From NCBI GenBank assembly GCA_002786025.1, contig NHNW01000012.1, positions 124,001 through 188,000 of the forward strand: 64,000 nucleotides of DNA. The letters run 5' to 3'. The notes beneath the pieces are model-generated. The model ran no database searches and was not told where the DNA came from. It saw only the letters and a program-made list of their open reading frames with translations. Source of the stretch: Zasmidium citrigriseum. Its lineage: Eukaryota; Ascomycota; Dothideomycetes; Mycosphaerellales; Mycosphaerellaceae. The position numbers were made by a program, and so were the translations under genes. The first letter of the stretch is position 1. Every line of letters starts with the position of its first letter. Of this stretch, positions 10,398-20,448 are shown in pieces.

Positions 10398-11822
10398 TCA
10401 AAGCGCCATCACAGCCATCGCACCGGCGGCTCCGAGCCAAGCCATGTTGTAGGCGGGTGCTGCGGTGGGCTGAGCGGCTCCCTCGATGGTCGTGGTGATG
10501 CCACCATCACCAATTCTCGCTCCTCCAGAGCTGACGGCGACGCTGGTGACGGCATTCTGGACCTGGGTAGCACTTGGCACGCCTGTGGAGTTCGTAATCT
10601 CGAGGATGTTGTCGCTGGTCGAATTGAAGTTCGTCTGCGCCAGGGAGATTTCGTTACTCGTGATATCGTAGACCACGTAAGCCGATCGCAAGAAAGTATC
10701 TCCCAAGACAGGGGTACTGGAGCCGGCAGGACCGATACCAAGGATACAGACTGCCTGGCCACGCTCAGTGCCGGCGACGATGACGAGCTCGTTCATGGCC
10801 ACGCGGATGGTTGGGCTGGAGAACGTGAAGTCGATGGTGGTGTCCTGGTTGGCAAGATCGCAATCGACGAAGGCAGCGCCTTGCGAAGAGTCGTACGAGG
10901 CGCCCACGGCGTCGTAAATGGTCTGCGTGACATCGTTGGGCAGGTACATCAAGCTGCTTCCAGAGTCCAAGAGAGCTGGAACGGCGAGGTTGCTCGACAA
11001 GTTGCCCGCATTGCCGTTCATGCCAACACCAGTGAGAGCAATGATGAATTCGGCGTAGACACCTTGTTCTTTGACGATTGGAAGTGTCTGCAGTGTCCCG
11101 GTATACTTGTCAGAGTTGACGCCACCAAAGAGAATAGATCCAGTCGACGCATCCAGATCATTGAGCCATAAACTGTAAGCGTTTGACGAGATCTCGCCGT
11201 TGTTCAGCAGACTCTGCGGCACGTTGGCATAAGGTCGGCCTCCATTGTACGCCACGGCAACCTCATTGATAGGATACCCGATCCCCATGATACCTTCCTG
11301 CGAAGATGAGACATAGCCGATGCCAAACTGCTGGTCCTCAATCGTGACGCCACCGAACTTGACCGTGTCTGTCGCATAGTCGCCACTAGATCCAGATCCG
11401 TCGACGTATGAGATGTTGAAATCGCTGTTCAGGTAGTTGTACGTTGAAGATGAGTTGGCATCGTAGGTCCCCGATATTGAGCAAGCATCGCCGTTGTCTT
11501 GCTGGCAAAGTTGACTATTAGCCACATTGACCCACAAATCGCTGGATCCAGTATCCAGGTGCAATCTGAAACTCTGATCTGGCGTTCCAATCGAAGCGTT
11601 CATGAAGTATAGCGTTTCCTCGTTATCCAGCGTGACGGTCAAGGTTCCATCGCGTCTCTGCATTCGTTTCCGGTCGTGCTCTATTGGGTTCGAGATTCGC
11701 CTTCGTTCTATGGGAAACTCCACAACTCGTGCTGGTGCATCTGATCGTTTGACGAGATTAATCGCATCGACACTAAGAATGGTCGCTGCAATAGCGAATG
11801 ATGTTGATATTGATGATCGCAT
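10398..11822 (-). CDS. Secreted, probably GPI-anchored aspartic protease (A1 family, yapsin-like)
   Basis: 474 aa, intronless. Pepsin-type endopeptidase of the secretory pathway or cell surface. Seen: signal peptide (about 1-20), a propeptide with dibasic/basic sites (KR, RRR, RR up to about residue 57), first catalytic motif LDTGSSDLWV (Asp90), flap Tyr139 in SYVDGSGS, second catalytic motif LLDSGSSLMYLP (Asp286), and the C-terminal lobe motif VLGDTFLRSAYVVYD. After about residue 410 comes a Ser/Thr/Ala-rich spacer and a final hydrophobic segment typical of a GPI attachment signal. Many N-glycosylation sequons. The family includes yapsins and candidapepsin-like OpsB proteases; the anchor is predicted, not shown. 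Confidence 0.93.
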   Translation of the reverse strand: MRSSISTSFAIAATILSVDAINLVKRSDAPARVVEFPIERRRISNPIEHDRKRMQRRDGTLTVTLDNEETLYFMNASIGTPDQSFRLHLDTGSSDLWVNVANSQLCQQDNGDACSISGTYDANSSSTYNYLNSDFNISYVDGSGSSGDYATDTVKFGGVTIEDQQFGIGYVSSSQEGIMGIGYPINEVAVAYNGGRPYANVPQSLLNNGEISSNAYSLWLNDLDASTGSILFGGVNSDKYTGTLQTLPIVKEQGVYAEFIIALTGVGMNGNAGNLSSNLAVPALLDSGSSLMYLPNDVTQTIYDAVGASYDSSQGAAFVDCDLANQDTTIDFTFSSPTIRVAMNELVIVAGTERGQAVCILGIGPAGSSTPVLGDTFLRSAYVVYDITSNEISLAQTNFNSTSDNILEITNSTGVPSATQVQNAVTSVAVSSGGARIGDGGITTTIEGAAQPTAAPAYNMAWLGAAGAMAVMAL

Positions 11823-13424
11823 ATTGTCGTTTCTGTTGATGGTCGATGCTTGAAGAGCTCAAACAATAGGGAAGGTCTTTGCCACTCTGGGTAGTGAAAG
11901 ACTAGGTAGCAGGGAAAAGCGATCGATAATATCAGCAAAATTCGTCCATACGCAATCGTCCAGCACGTCTATGACGCGGCCCAGGTGGTCTCGTTGCGGC
12001 CAAAAGGCGAAGTGGTCACGATGGATCCACAGGGCTGTCGTCCGTAGTCGTGGCAGGCGTCACGGTGGCGGTGTTTCCGAGCAAGCCGGGGTGCAGGGCA
12101 AGCAATGCCGCCTTTTGATCCTCAAAACGATTCCTTTGTCGATGCCGTTTGGTGCCGCGGCTGAAGTCAGGCCTTATTGACAAAACGACGGGAGTGGCGA
12201 AGGGACCGCGGCGGAGGGAGGAAGAAGGCAACTTGTGTTGTTGTCGTCAACGGCGCCGGCGCAGCGTTGCGTCTTCAGGAGCGGTCGTTGGTCTGCCACC
12301 ACACAGGCGTTACGCGTCCCGAAAGCAAGATTTGATCGGCAAATAAGCAGCACGAGCCGACTGCCGATGGCCCAAGAAATCTTTTTGCTGGTCGCTGCTC
12401 GACCTCACCTGTCATGTTCAGGCAAAAACAGCAGCGAGTGCGCCTTAGAAGTGTGCCGTGCTGACCTGGTGCGCGTTAGGGTGCAGAACCGACATGTCGC
12501 ACAGCAGCCCATCCTCGTCGATGCAATCGGGTCCCCATCTTATTCCTGGGCGGTCTCATCCTCGCGGGCGAACAGACAACTGGATGGATGCAACCAGCAG
12601 AGCCTCCCTGCTGCTGCTACATCCCGCGGCCATGCGCTGTTGGTGCTTGGAGAATTGGCGCTTCTCATCCGCAGCAGCCCAAGGACGACGACAATGCTGG
12701 CTGCTATGTCCGGCCTGCGTACGCAACAGCGATGACTGATTCCAGATGATGACATTACCTGTTTGCTCCACCAACCCCAAGAGGCGGAGCTCCGCACGAT
12801 CTCGCTGCGTGATCACACAGCGTACTCACCGTTCTGCAGGAGAGTCATGCCCATTGGCCGGTTTCAGTCGTTTCAGCAGGAAGTTCCGCTATTTTCAGTG
12901 CTCAGCCGCCTGTGCCTTGCTTGCGCTGCGGCCTTTCCTGGGTGAACTTCTGCTGTGGCCTGTACGACGGACAATGCTGCATTTCCCCGAAGCTCGCGGA
13001 TGTGAGAAGACGATGATGAGAGGCACCAAGGAGCCAAGTGGTGCGTTATCGTCGAGGCCAAGCTCCACAGCCAAGGTGGAGGAACCTGGTCGACCTTGGC
13101 CTGTGTTTCATCTCTCCGATCATCACGTGCAAGACTCTATCACACTGACATTTGACATTTGATAGACTTTGATATCCAGAGCATCCTTGGTCGGAAGAAC
13201 TGAGTTACCTGAATGGGACTTCGGTCGCAGATCGATACTTCCCGTCGACGTTTCTGGCACATGTCGCCAACACCTAGACCCGTCCCATGTTCCTGGGCGA
13301 GAATCCTGTCCGTGTTACACAGCAGCAAGACGCCCGACAGTGGGGGGACATGACCGTACGAACATGACTCGAACACGAGAGAGCTTCGAAGCTCAAATGA
13401 AAAGACCTGCTTTCATAATTATAT
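11823..13424. other. Intergenic region of 1.6 kb, no gene seen
   Basis: Promoter side of the protease gene and 3' side of the mannosidase gene. Open frames up to 166 codons occur (12235-12735 +) but are low-complexity GC-rich frames overlapped by others, with no recognisable domain. Confidence 0.4.
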
Positions 13425-15218
13425 CTATCTTGCTTCTGGTCGGCGAAATGGATGAGCTTCGGTGTTGAAGACATATTCATCCAAGCTCATGACGTCCGGC
13501 TCGCTGAAAATGAGGTAGAAGTATTTGAGCGTCTCGGCCATCCAGTAGCTCTCCATGCTGTCCATCTTAATCTGAGCACCTGCTTCCACTTGTTCCTTCG
13601 AGTAAGTGACATCGGCTAAAGCAGCGTAGGCGATGGGCGTTTCGGTAGCTGCGATGATGGCCTCGAACATCTCCCAGGCTGCGTCTAGCAAGTACGTCTT
13701 GCCGGTCATGCGGTACAGGAGGAACACGCTTTCAATAGCCTCCGGTCGAAGTTGGTACTTGCGATCCCACACACCAATAAAGCCCTTCGGTATCCGCAGT
13801 CTCTTCGCAACAGCCTCACCATCTTCCTGTGAGCCTTCGGCGTGTGGCAACATTTCGTCAATCCACTTCTTCTCGTCCCACTTGCATTCATTCACACGGG
13901 ACTCGCATGGTATCATGTTGAAGACTTCGGGCATAATGCCCATTGGCGAGTGCCTGTATGTCCAGATGCATCCATCTGTAAGTTTTTGGCCAATCTTGAC
14001 ATGTGCTTCGTCTTCGAACAGACGCCCACCAAGAGCAAACATGCCGCCGGCGAAACAGACAAGATGCTGTCCTTGTGCTTCCAGAGTGGGCGGCTTTCCC
14101 ATTTCGACTCGCGCGTTGCCAGACATGAGAATATCGGCTTCGTCGGGTACCATCGGCCTCCACAGGTTGTATTTAATGGCAGTCTCCATACTGCGTTGGT
14201 ACAGCTTCTGATATATCGGCTCCAAACCGCCCAGGAGTGCGTGCATTTTGGGAAAGTACTCGTAGAATGAGTCGGACATAGCGCTCAGAGTGAAGAACGT
14301 ATCCTGGGTGAAGTCCATGCTCGTGGCATTCAAGCTGACAGGAAACATGCCAGGGAGGTGGGTGTCGTCGATCTGCCGGACAAATGCTCGCACGATGCGG
14401 TCGACTGCATCGTACCATCTCATATCGCCAGTCACTTGCGACAGTCGAGTGAACTCCATGGTCAAGCTGCCGATTTCCGCAATGAGAACGACTTCGTCTG
14501 CCACTTGCTCTCCATTGATAGCACCTTGGGGCTTCCATCGCGTGATTGGCATTCGGTTCGGCGTGTCGAATGCTCTCAACAACATCTCGCCAAACTCTTT
14601 CGCCTTTTCCAGGCATCTTTTGTCGCCACTCACGTCGTAGCAGGCAAGGAAGCCGCCAAGATGTCGAATCGTCGTCTCAAAAACATTAATAGTCTCCATA
14701 GTGGCCATTCCGAGATTAATGTTCATAGCTGATCGAACAGCCTCCTCAAAGTCTTCCTTCATCCCCATCATCCAAAGAGTATCCAGACTATCGACCAGAG
14801 TAGCAGCCCAGCCTCCAAAGCCATTCTTGAACTGTCCAGTAAGTGGAGTGACTTCATCCTTCATCCAGGCGTGCTTTTTGTACGCGTTCCAGGACTTGTC
14901 AAAAGCAGCCTTGACAGCCGCTTGCCTCTGCTTTCGCTTCGCAGCAGATACCGGATCCTCTGACTTGAATGCATACTGGACTTTCGGTAATGTTTTTGGC
15001 GTCCCCTTTGGAAGCTGTGCTAATGATTCCACCGGATGGCGAACAGGGACATCTTTCCAATGGAATTTGCCGTCTGAACTCTTGGGAGCCCCTGATGGAA
15101 AGAAATTCTTGTATTGAACCCGCGCTGTCGATATTATCCCCTCTCGAAAGCGGGTGACTGTGAAGATTATAAGGGCGGCCAGAAGAAAGTAAACCGTGTA
15201 GCGGCGCGTTGAAATCAT
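13425..15218 (-). CDS. Class I alpha-1,2-mannosidase (GH47)
   Basis: 597 aa, intronless. ER/Golgi type II membrane enzyme that trims alpha-1,2-mannose from N-glycans with calcium. Seen: a short cytosolic N-terminus with an RR pair, a membrane anchor at about 8-28 (YTVYFLLAALIIFTVT), a stem, then the (alpha/alpha)7 barrel with GFGGWAATLVDSLDTLWMMG, FETTIRHLGGFL, GSLTMEFTRLS, DSFYEYFPK, LRPEAIESVFLLYR and the C-terminal calcium-ligand motif FNTEAHPFRRP. It starts at ATG 15218; the open frame extends a further 30 nt only through a TTG. It diverges from IDH2 with 449 bp between starts. Whether it is the ER Man9 enzyme or a Golgi MNS1-type enzyme cannot be settled from sequence. Confidence 0.95.
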   Translation of the reverse strand: MISTRRYTVYFLLAALIIFTVTRFREGIISTARVQYKNFFPSGAPKSSDGKFHWKDVPVRHPVESLAQLPKGTPKTLPKVQYAFKSEDPVSAAKRKQRQAAVKAAFDKSWNAYKKHAWMKDEVTPLTGQFKNGFGGWAATLVDSLDTLWMMGMKEDFEEAVRSAMNINLGMATMETINVFETTIRHLGGFLACYDVSGDKRCLEKAKEFGEMLLRAFDTPNRMPITRWKPQGAINGEQVADEVVLIAEIGSLTMEFTRLSQVTGDMRWYDAVDRIVRAFVRQIDDTHLPGMFPVSLNATSMDFTQDTFFTLSAMSDSFYEYFPKMHALLGGLEPIYQKLYQRSMETAIKYNLWRPMVPDEADILMSGNARVEMGKPPTLEAQGQHLVCFAGGMFALGGRLFEDEAHVKIGQKLTDGCIWTYRHSPMGIMPEVFNMIPCESRVNECKWDEKKWIDEMLPHAEGSQEDGEAVAKRLRIPKGFIGVWDRKYQLRPEAIESVFLLYRMTGKTYLLDAAWEMFEAIIAATETPIAYAALADVTYSKEQVEAGAQIKMDSMESYWMAETLKYFYLIFSEPDVMSLDEYVFNTEAHPFRRPEAR

Positions 15219-15667
15219 GATGGAAGACGCGAATGTTTGTGCTGCCAATGCAATGGGCCGCTGTCGCTGGGATCACTAGCGGCGCGGCTCGGGGATGTGA
15301 TGTGTGGGAGAAGTCGCGTTGGCGGATAAGGTTCACGGTCGATGGGAAGCAAGACGGAGGAAGAATGTCAGATAGAAGGTCTCTGCTCATGCTGGATGGA
15401 AAGTTGTTTGTTCACTCGTCAAGCAAGGCGTTCATGGCGATGTCCAAGAGGCATTCGACCATGGCATGTGAGTTGCCGTTCTTGGCAGACTCCACCTCCC
15501 GACATCTGATCCGAAGCCGCGAGCGCAAAGCTTCTTCAGCGAGCTGTTTCTTTCACCACCGACAACGCCCCCGATAACACCTATTCTGCCCTCCTGCACC
15601 TGGAAGCTGTCGTCCGAGTCGCAGGCGACATAACTCCTTCCATTGGACCTTTTAAAAACCACGAACG
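15219..15667. other. Shared divergent promoter of GH47 mannosidase and IDH2
   Basis: 449 bp between two divergent starts. No ORF supported. Confidence 0.5.
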
Positions 15668-16999
15668 ATGCTGGCCCGCAGCTTCAGGGCTGCCCCAGCG
15701 GCGCGGCAATGCCTCCGACAGCTATCGCGACCTGCGTTCACTCAGGTCAGGAAGAGTGTGTTGGATATAAGAGGATAGGCACTGATACCGGTATAGCAAT
15801 TCGTTTGCAGAGGATACGCGACCGCCGACGACAAGGTGGCCAAGTTCAAGGGCCAGAAGGGCAGCGATGTATGTTCGGAAGCGGCGGGCAAGCATGTGAA
15901 AGAGCAGATTCTAACACATCATACCACGACAGGGCAAATACACTGTCACGCTGATTGAGGGTGACGGTATCGGTCCCGAAATCGCACAATCGGTCAAGGA
16001 CATCTACTCCGCCGCCAACGTCCCCATCAAGTGGGAATCCGTCGACGTGACCCCCACGCTTAAAGACGGCAAGACTGTCATTCCAGACGAGGCTATTGAC
16101 AGTGTCACCCGCAACTACGTCGCCCTCAAAGGTCCTCTCGCCACCCCCGTCGGCAAGGGCCACGTCTCCCTCAACCTGACCCTCCGAAGGACCTTCAACC
16201 TGTTCGCCAACGTTCGACCTTGCAAGAGCATCGCCGGCTACAAGACCCCATACGACAACGTCGACACTGTTCTCATTCGTGAGAACACCGAGGGAGAATA
16301 CAGTGGAATCGAGCACGTTGTCGTCGACGGTGTTGTGCAGTCCATCAAGCTCATCACCCGCGAGGCTTCCGAGCGCGTCCTGCGATTCGCTTTCCAATAC
16401 GCCCAGGATGTTGGCAAGCCCAAGGTCCGTGTTGTCCACAAGGCCACCATCATGAAGATGTCCGACGGTCTCTTCTTGAACCTTGCCCGTGATATCGCCA
16501 AGGAGTACCCTGACGTCGAGTTCGACGCCGAGATGCTGGATAACACCTGCTTGAAGATGGTCACTGACCCAGTCCCTTACAACGACAAGGTCCTGGTCAT
16601 GCCGAACTTGTACGGTGACATTCTTTCCGACATGTGCGCTGGTCTGATTGGTGGTCTTGGTCTGACTCCATCTGGCAACATTGGCGACGAATGCTCCATC
16701 TTCGAGGCTGTCCACGGTTCCGCGCCTGATATTGCCGGCAAGAACCTTGCGAACCCAACCGCTCTCTTGCTCAGCTCTATCATGATGTTGCAACATATGG
16801 GCCTCAACAACTACGCAAACAACATCCAGCAAGCCATCTTCAAGACTCTCGCAGAAGGAAAGGTATGGATGATATCAAACCTCAAACGTGTGCTGTTACT
16901 CATGCTAACTTGTACATGCAGGCATTAACAGGAGATCTCGGCGGCAAGGCCAAGACGAACGAGTACGCCGACGCTGTCATCTCCAACCTCAAGGCTTAG
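15668..16999 (+). CDS. IDH2: Isocitrate dehydrogenase [NAD+] subunit 2, mitochondrial
   Basis: Catalytic subunit of the NAD-dependent isocitrate dehydrogenase of the TCA cycle, in the mitochondrial matrix. Introns 15746-15796, 15869-15932 and 16863-16921 (the last with a GCTAAC branch site) give 385 aa. Seen: an Arg/Ala/Ser-rich presequence ([18 protein letters not shown]), EGDGIGPEI, isocitrate-contacting Ser and Arg residues in [13 protein letters not shown] and [32 protein letters not shown] and HGSAPDIAG. The run [13 protein letters not shown] with [11 protein letters not shown] matches the yeast Idh2 pattern and not Idh1, which lacks several of these residues; hence subunit 2 rather than the regulatory subunit. 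Confidence 0.95.
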
Positions 17000-17191
17000 A
17001 GAACGAGAACAAGAAGAAAAGACGAATCTTTGTAGATACCTCACCAGCAGCGCGGCATTTGATGTTTCTTGTGATGTTCTTCTTTGGCCTCTGTGAGAAA
17101 CCCTGCATCTGGGAGGGCGTTCTTGTTGTACCATAGGCTAAGATACACTGAAATGCAAGCAGGTCCAGAACAAGCGCCTTTTTCACACGAC

Positions 17192-17971
17192 TCACCGTCC
17201 CCACGTCCTTGAGCTTGAGCTTCCACTTCCATCTCCCTCAGCTTCTGGACTCTCGACTTGGTCAGGAGTCGAGCTTCCCTGCATCCCAGAATCCTCCAGC
17301 GTGGTGTCGCCCTCGAGCGTGGTGTCGCCCTCCTCGTCCTCGTCTCGCACCTCCACGTACACGTCCTCGTCGGCTGCGTCCTCACCATTCCGCCTCATCC
17401 AACCCTCACCGTCCCGAAACAGATACTCTCGCACCGCCTGCCCGAGTCTCGCCCTCTTTCTCTTCACGAACATCGGCTCGGCCTCCTGGTAGCCCAACGT
17501 GAAGCGCTGGCCTCCAGTCGGCGGCCCCCGATACCGATCCTCATCCCCCGCCGTCGCCGGTCCCAGCGGCGCCGCCCAAGGACTCCCCGCTTTGGGCACA
17601 TTCGGCGGCACGTGGCGCAGCGAGACGGCATAGGCCCGAGGGTCGATGTACTGACCTGAGGAGAAGTCCACGTCGGGATAGTACATCTTGCGGAAGTTCT
17701 TGACGTAGTTTCGGGACTTGGGGTCTGGCATTAGGTTGCCGGTGATGCTGTTGATTTTGTAGCCTTTGGGGATTTGGGGCTGAGGTGGTGGCGGCGTGGA
17801 GTGCTTGTTGGTGAGGGGAGAGGGCTCCTCGAGATCGGAGGGCGGGTCGGAGAGGCCTGAGCTGTCGCTGTCGCTGTCGTTTTCTGGTTCTGGTGCTGGA
17901 GGAGTGAGGCGGGAGTCTTTGCGCTTGGCTTGGTTGCTTGGGCGAGGTGAGGATCTTGTGGTGGGCGCCAT
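17192..17971 (-). CDS. Hypothetical protein, acidic and basic low-complexity ends
   Basis: 259 aa if started at ATG 17969-17971 (MAPTTRSS). Not recognised. The first about 75 residues are Ser/Pro/Asp-rich and probably disordered. A more conserved-looking central part follows (IPKGYKINSITGNLMPDPKSRNYVKNFRKMYYPDVDFSSGQYIDPRAYA), then a KRKR basic patch and a Glu/Asp/Thr-rich tail with a duplicated GDTTLE unit. The frame stays open upstream to 18340, but that part runs into the next gene and looks non-coding. The KRKR stretch could be a nuclear signal. Convergent with IDH2, 192 bp apart. Confidence 0.7.
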   Translation of the reverse strand: MAPTTRSSPRPSNQAKRKDSRLTPPAPEPENDSDSDSSGLSDPPSDLEEPSPLTNKHSTPPPPQPQIPKGYKINSITGNLMPDPKSRNYVKNFRKMYYPDVDFSSGQYIDPRAYAVSLRHVPPNVPKAGSPWAAPLGPATAGDEDRYRGPPTGGQRFTLGYQEAEPMFVKRKRARLGQAVREYLFRDGEGWMRRNGEDAADEDVYVEVRDEDEEGDTTLEGDTTLEDSGMQGSSTPDQVESPEAEGDGSGSSSSRTWGR

Positions 17972-18336
17972 GGTGAAGAATGCTTCTATGTTAGTGTCGA
18001 GGTGGTTTATCTGAGGATGGAGCTGAGGTGCGTGGCCAGGAACGACTTGAATGCGTTTGCTCACAGGAATCCAGTGGCTGAAGTTGCGGGTGCGACCTGG
18101 TTGTCTGAGACGTGCACATGGAGGCGTTTTGGGTGGTGCTAGAAACGCCGGTCTGGACTTCACGTGAAAAGTGGAACAGGTAGGTGAATGACTTTTCCAG
18201 CAGCTCGCCGGATTCACACATTGACTCTCATTTCCAGGCCCTGCTAACCTGTTCTTCCAAGTAGGTGACTCAACCAAACGCCTATGCCAGGGCTCAAACT
18301 CCGAGTACAATCCCATCATGCTCATGCTCAGTCTTC
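17972..18336. other. Intergenic region between two minus-strand genes, no gene seen
   Basis: 365 bp. Open on the minus strand in frame with the downstream gene but without a recognisable protein pattern; probably promoter and 3' UTR. Confidence 0.4.
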
Positions 18337-19492
18337 TCACTTCCTGGCCCGGCCCTTGCCACGACGCCTAGCTTGTTCCGCAGGTGAGTCTCCCATCTGC
18401 AAGTAATCCTGATAGACCTCGCCGTCCTCATCCTGCCAAATCTCCTCCTCGACATCCTCCTCGGCGTCAACGAGCCTCAGCAACACATTTGCAGGCGCTT
18501 CCCTCTTGACAGAGCGCTTCCGACCTCCACGTGGGCCGACTGCCGTCATCGTCTGCTGGATCCGCTTCGGCACTTGAACCTTGATCTCGTCGTCGTCGTC
18601 TTGCTCGCCGTCGTACCCGTCGTCGTGCTCATTGTCGCGCTCGTCCCGCTCCCGCTGTCGCTTCTCCCGCCTCTGCAGCGCTGCTCTCTTTTGCTGCTCC
18701 TGGGTCGGCGGCTTGCGCTGGCCCGCACGAAACTTGATGCAGACGGCGCAACTGTCGGCCTCGCAAGTCAAGCACGGGAGACCCACCTGCTGGTCGCCAA
18801 TCGTGAACAGCATGTCATCCACCGTCCTCAGGATCTGTCCATTCGCGATCGTCACCTCGTCGTCCATGGTGATCATCTTCGCCGGCTCGAATATGTAGCC
18901 TTCCAACGGCTCGCTGAACTTAGTGTCTTTCCAGTGCACGACAGGCTGGCCCTGGTAGGGACTCTCGTGGACGTTGACGGGGTGCGTGTCTTCCCACTCC
19001 ATGGCGGTCTTGCGATCGGCTTCCGTCTCGTCTGGACCGAAGATCTTGGCGCAGAAGGTGCAGCGTCCCTTCCAGCAGGTCATGACGTCCATGGCGACGT
19101 TGCGAGAGACCTGGACACGGACGACAGGACCGCCGCAAGCGAACAGGTCCGAGTCGGGGGAGATGAACTGCGTGGTCAGCTGAATGGAGGCTCGCCATTG
19201 TGGAGGGGCAAGAGGGAGAGATTACCTTGTTGGTGTCGCCGTCGACGATGTACTTCCACATGCCGTTGTACTTGCGGACCAGCAGGCTGGTGTGAACCAT
19301 CTTCAACTGCTCCTGGGGGACGGCCTGGTTGCCCGGGCCCGGGACGAGGTCGTCGTCGTCGCTCTCGCTGCTCATGCTCTGCTCGTCCTCCGACGCCGTC
19401 CGCGGCTCGCACATACCATTCCACTGGATCTTACCTTTTGGGAGTGTTCGTATCTGCCGCAGCAGATCTTCTGCTCGGAATGGCGGCGCCAT
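18337..19492 (-). CDS. Hypothetical cysteine-rich protein with charged tail
   Basis: Two exons with intron 19180-19225 give 369 aa. Not recognised. The N-terminal half has clustered cysteines: CGGPVV, then C-x4-C-x2-C (CWKGRCTFC), then about 80 residues on C-x2-C-x4-C-x2-C (CLTCEADSCAVC), suggesting one or two zinc-binding sites. The C-terminal about 130 residues are strongly charged (RREKRQRERDERDNEHDD, acidic DDDDE, GRKRSVKRE, ending RRRGKGRARK), pointing to a nuclear or nucleic-acid-linked role. ATG 19492 is the first in the frame and the splice joins DTNK to LTTQFISPDSD. A nuclear function is inference only. Confidence 0.75.
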
Positions 19493-19689
19493 TGTGGTGT
19501 TGTTGTTGGTGGGAGGTTGAAGGAAAGTGGTGGGCGTTTGTTTGCGGGCGCGCGGGCGTGCGTGGCGAAAACTGTCGCGACTTCCCTATTCGATGCGCGC
19601 GCGTTTGCAGGGCAACGCATGTGACCGCCAAGACTCGAGCTTTGGGAGTCGCCCTTCACACCTTTCGTGTATTTTCTGGGAATGTTGCT

Positions 19690-20345
19690 CTTAGCCTTGT
19701 CTTCACTTATAGCTTGTTTTCCCTTTACTTATTGTGTAGTTCTGCTTCACTTGTAGGCTATCCTCTCTTCATTTCTGTTTTCATTTCTAACTTCACTTCT
19801 AACTTCACTTCTAACTTCACTTAGAGGGTAGTCTTCCCTTCATTCCTCCCTTTACTTAGAGGTGGCCCTTCCCTTCACTTCTATCTTCACTTAGAGGCTA
19901 GCCTTCTCTTTATTCCTGTCTTCATTTTAAGGCTGTAGTCCTCAAGCTTAATCCTTTATTTCTATTCTTACTTGTAGGCCATCCCTTCATTTCTATCCTT
20001 CCTTTAAGGGTGTAGTTCTCTTTTTGTTCCCTTATGCCTGTTATTACCCCCTAGCTGTGCTTTCCTTCACTCCTGTCTTTCCTTCAAGGCTGTAAGTTCT
20101 CCTACTTGATCCATTATTTCTGTCTCCACTTAGAGGCCACACCTCTCTTGCTTAATTCTCCATTTCTGTCCTTATATATAGCATATGCTGCCCTTGCTTA
20201 ATCCTTAATTTCTAGCTCCACTTGCAGGCTACTTTCCATTCATCTGTCCTTCACCTCTGTCTTTACCTGTAGGATATTCTGTACTTCCTCAATCCTCCAT
20301 GTCTGTCTTCACTTAGAGGCTATCCTTCTGCTACACGCTCTTTTA
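19690..20345. repeat. Degenerate pyrimidine-rich tandem repeat (about 14 copies)
   Basis: About 650 bp on the plus strand built from diverged copies of a unit like ATTTCTGTCTTCACTTAGAGGCT followed by CCTTC and often CTTAATCC. The ACTTRKAGGCT core recurs at roughly 35-60 bp spacing (about 19749, 19817, 19855, 19891, 19970, 20128, 20220, 20265, 20311). A young expansion of the 12-mer CTTCTAACTTCA occurs near 19785-19822. Strong C+T bias on one strand and no open frame. Confidence 0.8.
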
Positions 20346-20448
20346 GTTCTGCCTTCGCATGGCGGGTAACGGTATGAAAGGACTAATGTGAGAATTCTCG
20401 AGATTTCAACCCTAGAACCGACGTCCCGGCGACCCCCGGCCCTGTCTA

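Noticed and set aside
12235..12735. 166-codon frame in the protease-mannosidase gap
   Set aside because: Overlapped by several other frames of similar length in GC-rich DNA; no domain or splice structure.
15846..16832. 328-codon open frame antisense to IDH2
   Set aside because: Shadow of the biased codon use of IDH2; no domain, and the sense strand is a certain gene.
15668..16999. Assignment of the isocitrate dehydrogenase as subunit 1
   Set aside because: Residue patterns around [17 protein letters not shown] and NVRPCKSI follow Idh2, not Idh1.
17972..18340. Upstream extension of the hypothetical gene to 18340
   Set aside because: The extension overlaps the stop of the next gene and lacks protein-like composition; ATG 17971 fits better.
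19690..20345. Telomere-like or CRISPR-like repeat
   Set aside because: No TTAGGG-type unit, and no constant repeat separated by unique spacers; units are diverged and contiguous.
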